Source of the DNA: an uncultured Clostridia bacterium
GTDB taxonomy: Bacteria; Bacillota; Clostridia; TANB77; CAG-508
Direction of reading: 5' to 3'
Assembly: GCA_948664205.1 (NCBI GenBank)
Contig: CAPNDH010000031.1
Span: forward strand, 1-16,348
DNA length: 16,348 nt
The translations under genes were made by a program, and so were the position numbers. The notes beneath the pieces are model-generated. The model did not search any database and was not told where the DNA came from. It worked only from the letters and a program-made list of their open reading frames with translations. Positions 7,652 through 14,029 of this stretch are shown here, in pieces. Position 1 is the stretch's first letter, and every line of letters starts with the position of its first letter.

Positions 7652-7675
7652 AACTCTAAAAAAATTTATTGTCAA
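7647..7675 (-). promoter_or_regulatory. Promoter of the cadC-cadA operon
   Basis: On the minus strand the -35 element is the consensus TTGACA (7675-7670). A 17-base spacer follows, then the -10 TAATAT (7652-7647), lying inside the operator palindrome. The overlap fits direct repression by CadC. Confidence 0.88.
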
Positions 7676-7715
7676 TATTTTTTATAAAATTTATTTGGTA
7701 ATTTTTAGAATTTAA

Positions 7716-7845
7716 GGGGCAAAGTAGTATTGCTGGGTTACAAGGATGACCACTATCCGCCTGTATAATTTAATTTAAAGCAGTGTACTTTACTACAATA
7801 TAAAAAAATTTTCTAAGTATCTAATTTACTTAGAAAATTTTCTTT
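7716..7845 (+). ncRNA. Possible structured small RNA ending in a terminator
   Basis: The stretch has no open reading frame and is richer in G and C than its flanks. A 12-bp outer helix pairs 7721-7733 with 7780-7791 (one bulged G at 7727). Two of its pairs are U-G wobbles when read on the plus strand but A-C mismatches on the minus strand, which favours a plus-strand RNA. Inner helices pair 7739-7742 with 7762-7765 and 7744-7747 with 7755-7758. The hairpin at 7805-7841 with a long plus-strand T tract would end the RNA. No convincing plus-strand promoter was found. A degraded repeat is the alternative. Confidence 0.3.
7805..7841. terminator. Bidirectional terminator after the M23 peptidase gene
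   Basis: A perfect 15-bp stem (7805-7819 with 7827-7841) has a 7-base loop. The minus strand continues as a run of Ts, placing it 7 bases past the M23 stop. The plus strand also carries a long T run (CTTTTTTTA), so it could serve a plus-strand transcript as well. Confidence 0.85.
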
Positions 7846-7847
7846 TT

Positions 7848-8771
7848 TTATTTATATAAATATTTTTGTGGGTTTACTTGGCTTCCATTTTTTCTTATTT
7901 CGAAGTGTAAGTGATTTCCTGTTGAAAAGCCTGTTGAACCTACTTTTGCTATTTCTTCTCCGGCTTTTACTTCTTCTCCTACTTTTGCTATTAATTTACT
8001 ACAATGCCCATAATATGTTTGTATTCCATTTTCGTGTGTTATTATTATTAGGTTTCCATATCCACCCATTGTTCCAGAATAAGTTACTTTTCCATCTGCT
8101 GCTGCTACTATTGTTGTTCCATATGGAGCTGCTATATCCATTCCTTTATGTGTATGGTCTCTTATACTTTCATTTGCCCCATACCTTGAGGTTATAGTTC
8201 CACTTACTGGTTTTACTCCAAAGTATACTCCATTTAATGTTGAAGATTTAATTTTTTCTTGATTGTTTACTGCCTCTAAAACTTCTATCTCTGCTGTTTC
8301 TATATTTGATGCTATTTGTATACTTTTTTCTATATTGTTTATATCTTGTGTATAAATTTCATTCACTCTTATGCTTACTTTATCCATTTTAGCAGTATTC
8401 TCTTCTTTTATTTTAGCTACTGTTTCTTCAGCCTCTTGTATTGAATTTACATATACAGCTATATTTCCTTCTACTGCTATTTCGTATAATTTATAAGTAG
8501 TAACTGCTTCTTTATTTATTTTTGTAAATATTTCTTCTTCATTAGTTTTTTCAGAATTACTTGCTAAAATGATTTGATATTCTGGATATTCTGAAATATT
8601 TACATATGCTATATTTAATTCGTTTTTATTTATTATTTGTTCATCTATTAATTTTTCAAATTTATATTTGCTTGAAACATATCCAACTTCTTCACCTGAA
8701 ATTGTTACTTTATATACTATTTTATATTTTAATGACATTATTGCAAGAATAATTATTAAGGAACATATCAC
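7848..8771 (-). CDS. Membrane-anchored M23 (LytM-type) peptidoglycan peptidase
   Basis: This is a zinc metallopeptidase expected to cut peptide cross-bridges of peptidoglycan outside the cell. Numbered from the GTG at 8771, a hydrophobic anchor spans about 3-14, then a linker domain of about 160 residues, and the M23 domain from about 185. The zinc and catalytic residues are visible: His208 and Asp212 in HTHKGMDIAAP, His256 in YYGH, and His287/His289 in NHLHFEIRKNG. The fold PVSGTITSRYG...GNHLHFE is typical. The GTG has no ribosome binding site. A good one (AAAAGGAGAG, 8838-8847) lies further upstream, and the frame stays open back to 8834 (reading NKKVRNCTKDIVKLLTIV before the anchor), so the true start is probably there with a non-AUG codon, or the 5' end holds a small error. 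It is probably a single-gene unit with its own promoter. Confidence 0.9.
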   Translation of the reverse strand: MICSLIIILAIMSLKYKIVYKVTISGEEVGYVSSKYKFEKLIDEQIINKNELNIAYVNISEYPEYQIILASNSEKTNEEEIFTKINKEAVTTYKLYEIAVEGNIAVYVNSIQEAEETVAKIKEENTAKMDKVSIRVNEIYTQDINNIEKSIQIASNIETAEIEVLEAVNNQEKIKSSTLNGVYFGVKPVSGTITSRYGANESIRDHTHKGMDIAAPYGTTIVAAADGKVTYSGTMGGYGNLIIITHENGIQTYYGHCSKLIAKVGEEVKAGEEIAKVGSTGFSTGNHLHFEIRKNGSQVNPQKYLYK

Positions 8772-8837
8772 TATTGTTAATAGCTTTACTATATCTTTAG
8801 TGCAATTTCTTACTTTCTTGTTTAAAATATATATTCA

Positions 8838-8847
8838 CTCTCCTTTT
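8838..8847 (-). promoter_or_regulatory. Ribosome binding site without a matching AUG or in-frame GTG
   Basis: AAAAGGAGAG on the minus strand is the only strong ribosome binding site before the M23 gene. Within reach, the M23 frame offers only ATA (8834-8832) or ATT (8828-8826). The nearby GTG is too close to the GGAG and in another frame that stops after 13 codons. It decides that the M23 start lies upstream of 8771. Confidence 0.5.
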
Positions 8848-8881
8848 AAAATTATGTTAATTTTTACCACATGCATCTTCT

Positions 8882-8910
8882 ATTATAACATATATTTTAT
8901 ACAATTGCAA
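8882..8910 (-). promoter_or_regulatory. Promoter of the M23 peptidase gene
   Basis: On the minus strand the -35 element is TTGCAA (8910-8905), the spacer is 17 bases, and the -10 is a perfect TATAAT (8887-8882). It lies about 35 bases before the ribosome binding site at 8838-8847, which supports a translation start upstream of 8771. Confidence 0.75.
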
Positions 8911-8997
8911 ATTTTTTCATTCGGAAAATTCTATACTATTCTATTTTAAGATATTTGTATATTCTTTTTATATTAAAATTTTCTAAAGGAGGAATTT

Positions 8998-9195
8998 ATG
9001 GTAAATTTAAATATAGAAGAATTGTTAAAAAAGCAGAATAAGTCGAAATATTGGCTGTGTCAACAAATGAATATTACAAATAGAAATTTAAATAGAGTAA
9101 TAAACGGAGAAACAGATTCTATTTCCTTTAAATATTTAGAAAGCTTTTGTAAATATCTTTCATGTTCTGTTGAAGATTTAATTAAGATTGTTTAG
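8998..9195 (+). CDS. Short Cro/C1-type (XRE) DNA-binding regulator
   Basis: This 65-residue protein is essentially a single helix-turn-helix domain. The tract KYWLCQQMNITNRNLNRVINGETDSISFKYLESFCKYLSCSVEDLI is typical of the short Cro/C1-like regulators widespread in Firmicutes. The ATG follows a consensus AAAGGAGGAATTT. There is no ligand domain and no adjacent partner gene on the same strand, so it is unlikely to be the antitoxin of a pair. Its targets cannot be told; autoregulation or control of the divergent M23 gene (226 bases away) is possible. A terminator follows at 9242-9282. Confidence 0.88.
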   Translation: MVNLNIEELLKKQNKSKYWLCQQMNITNRNLNRVINGETDSISFKYLESFCKYLSCSVEDLIKIV

Positions 9196-9241
9196 AAAAA
9201 AGTAAGCATAATGCTTTAACATTATTTATATAGTGTTACTA

Positions 9242-9282
9242 ATAAAATCCAAAAGAAATATTACATCTCTTTTGGATTTTAT
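9242..9282. terminator. Shared terminator between the XRE regulator and rimO
   Basis: A perfect 15-bp stem (9242-9256 with 9268-9282) has an 11-base loop. The plus-strand T tract (ATATTTTTTAA) ends the regulator transcript. Being symmetrical and between convergent genes, it probably also stops rimO transcription from the other side. Confidence 0.85.
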
Positions 9283-9306
9283 ATATTTTTTAATCTCTAT
9301 TAACTT

Positions 9307-10632
9307 CTAATGTTCTACAATTACTTCCTTTTTTACTAACTTTGCTATCAAATCATAATTATTTGCATATTGAACTTCACATTCTACAAATTTTCCTTCT
9401 AGCACTTCATCTACCATTTCTATATAAATAAGTCCATCTATATCTGGCACATCCATATAACTTCTTCCTACATAATATTTGCCATCGAAAGTTTTTGTTT
9501 CTATTAGTACTTCTAATTTCTTTCCTATTAATTCTTTTTGTTTTTCTATAGCTATTTGTTGTTGCAGACTCATTATTTTATTATATCTATTCTTTTTTGT
9601 GTTTGAGTGAATTTGATTTGGAAGTTTTTCTGCTGGAGTTCCTTCTTCTTTTGAATAACTAAAGGCTCCTAATCTATCAAATTTTGTTTCTTTTACAAAG
9701 TTATATAGTTCTTCAAAATCTTCTTTTGTTTCTCCTGGGAATCCTACCATTACTGTTGTTCTAATTACTACATTTGGTATTTCTTCTCTTAGCTTTTTTA
9801 TAACTTTTCGTATACTTTCGCTATTGCTTTTTCTATTCATTCTTTTTAATACACTATCTGATATATGTTGAATTGGTATATCGAAATATTTGCATATTTT
9901 ATCTTCTTTTTTTACTACTTCTATTAATTCATCTGTTATTGTTTCTGGGTATGAATATAAAAATCTTACCCATTTTATTCCGTCTATTTTACATATTTCT
10001 TGTAATAATTCTGCTAAACGTGGTTTTCCATATATGTCTATTCCATATTTTGTTGTATCTTGTGCTATAACTATTAATTCTTGATATCCTTCTTTAGCAA
10101 ATTTTTTAGCTTCTTCTATTACATCTTCCATTGTCCTACTTATGAATTTTCCTCTTATTTTTGGAATTGCACAATATGTACAAAAGTTGCTACAACCTTC
10201 TGCTATTCTCAGGTATGCAAAGTTTTCTCCTGTTGTTATTGTTCTATCTAAGAAGTTTAATTCTCTTTGTTTTGTTTCTTTTGGTTTTATAACTTCTTCT
10301 ATTTGCTCCCATATTGTATTATAAGAATCATATTTTATCCATAAGTCTACTTCTGGAATTTCTTTTTCTAATTCTTCTTTAAACCTTTGTACTAGGCAAC
10401 CCATTACTATTAAATATTTGCATCTTTTCTTTTTATATTCTGCCATTTCGAGTATTGTATTTATTGCTTCTTCTTGTGCACTTAAAATGAACCCACATGT
10501 ATTTATTACTAAAATATCAGCATCTTCTGGGTTATTTACTATTTTATATTCATTATTTTTAAATAGGCCTATTGTCATTTCTGTATCTACTAAATTTTTG
10601 CTACAGCCTAAGTGTATAAATCCTACGTTCAT
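9307..10632 (-). CDS. rimO: Ribosomal protein S12 methylthiotransferase RimO
   Basis: This radical-SAM enzyme adds a methylthio group to the conserved aspartate of ribosomal protein S12 using two iron-sulfur clusters. The N-terminal UPF0004 domain supplies Cys10 (LGCSKNLVDTE), Cys46 (NTCGFI) and Cys79 (MGCL). The radical-SAM cluster is Cys147, Cys151 and Cys154 (EGCSNFCTYCAIPKIRG). A C-terminal TRAM domain (about 375-436) binds the substrate. The opening CSKNLVDTE and ending distinguish RimO from the tRNA enzyme MiaB. The length of 441 residues is normal. The ATG follows AAAGGAGAA. It lies 81 bases downstream of the kinase-like gene, with a nested hairpin in the gap that may end, attenuate or process the upstream message. 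Confidence 0.95.
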   Translation of the reverse strand: MNVGFIHLGCSKNLVDTEMTIGLFKNNEYKIVNNPEDADILVINTCGFILSAQEEAINTILEMAEYKKKRCKYLIVMGCLVQRFKEELEKEIPEVDLWIKYDSYNTIWEQIEEVIKPKETKQRELNFLDRTITTGENFAYLRIAEGCSNFCTYCAIPKIRGKFISRTMEDVIEEAKKFAKEGYQELIVIAQDTTKYGIDIYGKPRLAELLQEICKIDGIKWVRFLYSYPETITDELIEVVKKEDKICKYFDIPIQHISDSVLKRMNRKSNSESIRKVIKKLREEIPNVVIRTTVMVGFPGETKEDFEELYNFVKETKFDRLGAFSYSKEEGTPAEKLPNQIHSNTKKNRYNKIMSLQQQIAIEKQKELIGKKLEVLIETKTFDGKYYVGRSYMDVPDIDGLIYIEMVDEVLEGKFVECEVQYANNYDLIAKLVKKEVIVEH

Positions 10633-10655
10633 TTTTTATTCTCCTTTTCATAATA

Positions 10656-10708
10656 ATTGTGGCATGAATAAAATTTTCTAAGTTTAGAAAATCTCTCCAT
10701 GCCACAAT
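10656..10708. terminator. Nested hairpin between the kinase-like gene and rimO
   Basis: An outer 11-bp perfect stem (ATTGTGGCATG at 10656-10666 with its complement at 10698-10708) encloses a second perfect 9-bp stem (10673-10681 with 10684-10692). On the minus strand the inner stem is followed by TTTTATTC, and the outer stem by the rimO ribosome binding site. It could be a weak terminator, an RNA-processing site or a small repeat remnant. Confidence 0.55.
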
Positions 10709-10713
10709 AATTA

Positions 10714-11289
10714 TTAATATTTCAAAATTTCTCTAATTTCTGCTTTTGTTTCTTCCTCTGGTCTATCATTTCTTATATTAAATACATTTATATTAGGGTA
10801 TTTTTCTTTTATCTCATTTGCCATTTGTAAATATACTTTTTGTTGGTTTATGCTATTACTAACTGCAAATTCAGAACCTTTGAATATAGCCTTTTCTCCT
10901 CTGTTCAACCTTTCTGAATATTTACTTTCATCTTCTAAATATAATGTAATATAATATATTTCGAAATCTAAGCTAGCAAATTCTTTTAGCAATTTTTCAT
11001 AAACATCTGTAAAAGAATAGTCTTTTTTACCTAATCTACAATAGTTTTCTTCTGTAAAGAATGTTCTGTCAAAAAGCAAATTTATACTTTGGTTTTCCAT
11101 TTTTTTCATGTACTCTAATAAATCTTCATACATTTCTTTTGCTTTTTTCTTTCCTGTTTTAGTGCTGTCAGATGTTCCACAAAGTCTATATAAATTTGTG
11201 TATGATAATGTATTCCTTATATAGTCTGTTACTGTTGTTTTTCCTGCTCCTTGTGATCCTTCTACTACGATAATTTTAGAATTTGCCAT
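10714..11289 (-). CDS. P-loop nucleoside/nucleotide kinase-like protein
   Basis: This 191-residue protein has a Walker A motif GSQGAGKTTV at residues 10-19, a central NLLFDRTFFTEENY (about 70-83) that resembles the DRx/substrate-binding segment of thymidylate and deoxynucleoside kinases, and a lid-like basic region near ERLNRGEKAIFK. This places it in the thymidylate kinase-like superfamily, presumably phosphorylating a nucleoside, nucleotide or similar small molecule with ATP. The substrate cannot be told; it lacks the canonical Tmk signature, so it is probably not the housekeeping thymidylate kinase. The ATG follows GGGAGGAAAAATT. It has its own promoter (11347-11375) and precedes rimO on the same strand. 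Confidence 0.7.
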   Translation of the reverse strand: MANSKIIVVEGSQGAGKTTVTDYIRNTLSYTNLYRLCGTSDSTKTGKKKAKEMYEDLLEYMKKMENQSINLLFDRTFFTEENYCRLGKKDYSFTDVYEKLLKEFASLDFEIYYITLYLEDESKYSERLNRGEKAIFKGSEFAVSNSINQQKVYLQMANEIKEKYPNINVFNIRNDRPEEETKAEIREILKY

Positions 11290-11346
11290 AATTTTTCCTC
11301 CCTTAAGTATTTACCTTTTTGGTTATTAATATGTTACATTTTTATT

Positions 11347-11375
11347 ATTTTAGCACTCATCTAGTATATAGTCAA
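11347..11375 (-). promoter_or_regulatory. Promoter of the kinase-like gene
   Basis: On the minus strand the -35 is TTGACT (11375-11370), the spacer is 17 bases, and the -10 is TAAAAT (11352-11347). It lies about 60 bases before the ATG and is divergent from the acyl-CoA synthetase promoter. The spacer edge carries GAGTGCTAA, one half of a CIRCE-like element, without the other half. Confidence 0.75.
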
Positions 11376-11407
11376 TATTTTTTATTAATTTTCGACATTC
11401 TTTTCTC

Positions 11408-11436
11408 TTGATATTTCAATAGTTTTGTTATAAAAT
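11408..11436 (+). promoter_or_regulatory. Promoter of the acyl-CoA synthetase gene
   Basis: TTGATA (11408-11413), a 17-base spacer and TAAAAT (11431-11436) form a good SigA-type promoter. It ends 33 bases before the TTG start. Confidence 0.65.
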
Positions 11437-11469
11437 AAAAACATAAATTTAGAAAAGAGGTATTTTATT

Positions 11470-13203
11470 TTGGAAGATAAAAAAAGAAGATTATACAAAG
11501 GTAGAATTCTTAGTAACTTTAGAGAATTAGTTGAAAGATATGAAAATGAATACTCTGAAAAGACTGCATTTACATATAAGGAGAATCCTAAATCTAAAGA
11601 ATTTATAAATATTTCTTATTCAAAATTTGCAAGTGATATTAAAAGTTTAGCTACATCTTTAATTCATTTGGGGCTTTCTAAAAAAAGAGTTGCAATTATT
11701 GCTTCCAACCGTTATGAATGGTGTGTAAGCTACTTAGCTATAACTACTAGTGATATTGTAGTTGTTCCTTTAGATAAATCTCTTCCAGATAATGAAATTG
11801 AAAGTTTAATTAAAAGAAGTGAAGTAGAAGCTGTTATATTTGACAAAAAACATATTGATGTTCTTAAAAACTTAAAGTCTTCTACTACTACTAATTTGAA
11901 ACATTTAATTTGCATGGATGATACTGAAGATAAAGACGTTATTAATTATTCTGTATTAGTATCAAAAGGCAATTACTTACTTGAGAATGATGACCAAAAA
12001 TATAAAAATATAAAATTAGATAATGAAAAAATGGCTATTATGCTTTTTACGTCAGGTACTACTGCAATTTCAAAGGCTGTAATGTTATCACAAGCTAATA
12101 TTTGCGCAGATATTTATTCACTTTCTCAAATGACTGATATACGAAAAGAAGATATATTCTTATCTTTCTTACCTTTGCACCACACTTTTGAATCGACTTG
12201 TACATTTTTATATGGCACTTCTTGTGGCTTTACTGTTGCATTTAGTGATGGTTTAAGATATGTTGCAAATAATTTAAAAGAGTTTAACATTACTGGTTTT
12301 GTATCTGTTCCTTTAATGCTTGAAATTATGTATAAAAAAATTGATAAAGGGATAGAAGAACAAGGCAAAAAGAAATTAGTAAAAACTATGAGTTCTATTT
12401 GTAACTTTTTATTAAAATTTGGAATTGATATAAGAAGAAAAGTATTTAAATCTATATTAAATAGCTTTGCACCTAACCTAAGAATTTTAATTGCAGGTGG
12501 TGCACCTATGAGCAAGGATGCAATAGAATGCTTTGTTAATTTAGGTATAAATTTACTTCAAGGCTATGGCTTAACCGAAACTTCACCTGTTCTTGCAGGG
12601 GAAAATGATAAATATAAGAAAGCTGGCTCTGTTGGCTTTGCCCTTCCTGGTATTACAATTGAAATAGATAACCCAAATGACGAAGGCATTGGCGAAATAA
12701 AAGCAAAAGGTCCTACAATTATGAAGGGTTACTACGAAAATGAGGAAGCAACTAATGAAGTTTTAAAAGACGGATGGTTTTATACTGGTGATTTAGGTTA
12801 TATTGATAAAGATGGATATTTATTTATTACTGGTAGAAAAAAGGATGTTATTGTTCTTAAAAATGGCAAAAATATTTACCCAGAAGAATTAGAAATATTA
12901 ATAAATAAATTGCCTTATGTTTCTGAAAGTATAGTGTTTGGCATGCCAGATTCTAAAAAAGATGATTTAGTTCTATCTGCAAAAATTGTTTATAATAAAG
13001 ATGTTATGAAGGAAATGTTTGAAGGTAAAGAAGTTAGTGACTATCATGATATTATATGGCAAGATATAAAGGCACAAATTAATAAGCAAATGCCTGCATA
13101 TAAGTCTATAAGAGATATTATTATTACAGATGAGCCTTTAATTAAAACTACTACACAGAAAGTTAAAAGGCATGAGGAAATAAAGAAAATATTAGGAAAG
13201 TAA
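11470..13203 (+). CDS. Long-chain fatty acid-CoA ligase (AMP-binding family)
   Basis: This 577-residue ANL-superfamily enzyme is expected to activate a fatty acid with ATP to the acyl-adenylate and transfer it to CoA. Motifs in order are the phosphate-binding loop FTSGTTAISKAVM (about 193-205, keeping the Lys but lacking the usual G-x-P-K-G form), QGYGLTETSP (about 361-370), YTGDLGYIDKDGYLFITGRKKDVIVLKNG (about 437-465) with the hinge, and the C-terminal IKTTTQKVKRHE that supplies the catalytic lysine. Length and the 30-residue start region fit long-chain acyl-CoA synthetases. The specific acyl chain, or an acyl carrier protein as acceptor, cannot be judged. The start is a TTG at 11470, behind AAAAGAGG. 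It is monocistronic, with its own promoter and a terminator that overlaps the last codons. Confidence 0.88.
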   Translation: MEDKKRRLYKGRILSNFRELVERYENEYSEKTAFTYKENPKSKEFINISYSKFASDIKSLATSLIHLGLSKKRVAIIASNRYEWCVSYLAITTSDIVVVPLDKSLPDNEIESLIKRSEVEAVIFDKKHIDVLKNLKSSTTTNLKHLICMDDTEDKDVINYSVLVSKGNYLLENDDQKYKNIKLDNEKMAIMLFTSGTTAISKAVMLSQANICADIYSLSQMTDIRKEDIFLSFLPLHHTFESTCTFLYGTSCGFTVAFSDGLRYVANNLKEFNITGFVSVPLMLEIMYKKIDKGIEEQGKKKLVKTMSSICNFLLKFGIDIRRKVFKSILNSFAPNLRILIAGGAPMSKDAIECFVNLGINLLQGYGLTETSPVLAGENDKYKKAGSVGFALPGITIEIDNPNDEGIGEIKAKGPTIMKGYYENEEATNEVLKDGWFYTGDLGYIDKDGYLFITGRKKDVIVLKNGKNIYPEELEILINKLPYVSESIVFGMPDSKKDDLVLSAKIVYNKDVMKEMFEGKEVSDYHDIIWQDIKAQINKQMPAYKSIRDIIITDEPLIKTTTQKVKRHEEIKKILGK

Positions 13204-13236
13204 AAAGATGGCATACGCCATCTTTTTACTTTCCTA
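13193..13236. terminator. Convergent terminator containing both genes' stop codons
   Basis: A perfect 20-bp inverted repeat (13193-13212 with 13217-13236) has a 4-base ATAC loop. The TAA of the acyl-CoA synthetase (13201-13203) lies in the left arm and the TAG of the opposing membrane protein gene (13234-13236, minus) at the end of the right arm. Each strand carries a CTTTTTA run inside its distal arm. It serves both convergent transcripts. Confidence 0.85.
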
Positions 13237-13754
13237 TTTTAGCTTTACTTCATGAGATATAGTTCCTTCTGGTACATGGAAAACATATTTCGTTTCACTG
13301 CCAACTCCAAATGTCCAGATTGTTGCTTTTCCTCTTCTCTCATATTTTAATAATTCTGGTACCTTACAATTTGGATCTTCACTTTCTATAACTTTTCCTG
13401 AAACTGTATCAACTTCATATTCTGTTGAATAATCTGTTCCAAACTCTGAATCTATTTCATATCTATAAGTATATACATTTTCGCCAGAAACACTTACAAA
13501 TAAAAAGCCCCCACCTTGTGTTTCTGTGCTATTTGAAAGAGTTACAAGTTCAGTACTTTTTACAAGTTCCCATTTGAAATTATAATAAGCATATTTTTTA
13601 TATTATTAAAAACAGCTATGCCTACAACAAAAAGAAGAATAATTCCAATAAATGCTCCTATCTCAGAAACCTTTATTACACTATAAATTACCAATATCAA
13701 AGCAACTAATGCTATTATTAACCAAACAATTAGGTTTCTTAAAATTGATTTCAT
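13234..13754 (-). pseudogene. Small two-helix membrane protein with soluble domain, one frameshift
   Basis: The first part (13560-13754) reads MKSILRNLIVWLII and contains two strongly hydrophobic helices (about 8-30 and 32-50), then a false tail and stop. The minus strand in the next frame stays open from about 13608 to a TAG at 13234, with clearly coding text (WELVKSTELVTLSNSTETQG, then VYTYRYEIDSEF and RRGKATIWTFGVGSETKYVF, ending KLK). Adding one A to the A6 run at 13594-13599 joins them into 174 codons: two membrane helices plus a soluble, beta-rich looking domain of about 120 residues. Function unknown; I do not recognise the family with certainty. A ribosome binding site AAAAGGAG precedes the ATG. 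Homopolymer error in the assembly is as likely as real disruption. Confidence 0.8.
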
Positions 13755-13819
13755 ATTTAACTCTCCTTTTCTTTAATTAAAGACATTGTTTATGGGCTAC
13801 ATATCTATGTTAAACTGAT

Positions 13820-13847
13820 TTTATAATCAGTCTAAAAAGGAACTCAA
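13820..13847 (-). promoter_or_regulatory. Probable promoter of the small membrane protein gene
   Basis: On the minus strand TTGAGT (13847-13842), a 16-base spacer and TATAAA (13825-13820) fit a SigA-type promoter about 65 bases before the ATG. The -10 lies within a small palindrome, ACTGATT-TTAT-AATCAGT (13814-13831), which could be an operator. Confidence 0.4.
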
Positions 13848-13910
13848 TTTTTATTAACACTAATATTATCATAATTTTACGTAAATTACAAGTATTTTTT
13901 ATAACTTTAC

Positions 13911-13939
13911 TTGCATTTTACATAAGTATATGATATTAT
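13911..13939 (+). promoter_or_regulatory. Probable promoter of the orphan gene at 14030
   Basis: TTGCAT (13911-13916), a 17-base spacer and TATTAT (13934-13939) lie about 90 bases before the ATG. An ATTTTACATAA sequence overlapping it (13915-13925) repeats as ATTTTACGTAA at 13874-13884, a possible pair of regulator-binding sites. Outside these elements the region 13755-14029 is plain AT-rich DNA. Confidence 0.45.
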
Positions 13940-14029
13940 TTAAACATATTTATAAATCATTTCTATCTTATTTATTAAAGATGAAAGAAACCATAACCCA
14001 TTAAAATAATTTTTAAGGAGGAAAATGAT

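Noticed and set aside
7700..7850. Metal riboswitch for cadC-cadA
   Set aside because: The structured stretch lies upstream of the cadC promoter rather than in its leader, so it cannot be a cis-acting riboswitch of that operon.
8998..9195. Antitoxin of a toxin-antitoxin pair
   Set aside because: The short XRE regulator has no adjacent toxin-like gene; its neighbours are a peptidase and rimO, both on the other strand.
11347..11375. CIRCE-like heat-shock operator (TTAGCACTC) at the kinase-like promoter
   Set aside because: Only one half-site is present. After the nine-base gap the second half GAGTGCTAA is missing, so HrcA control is not supported.
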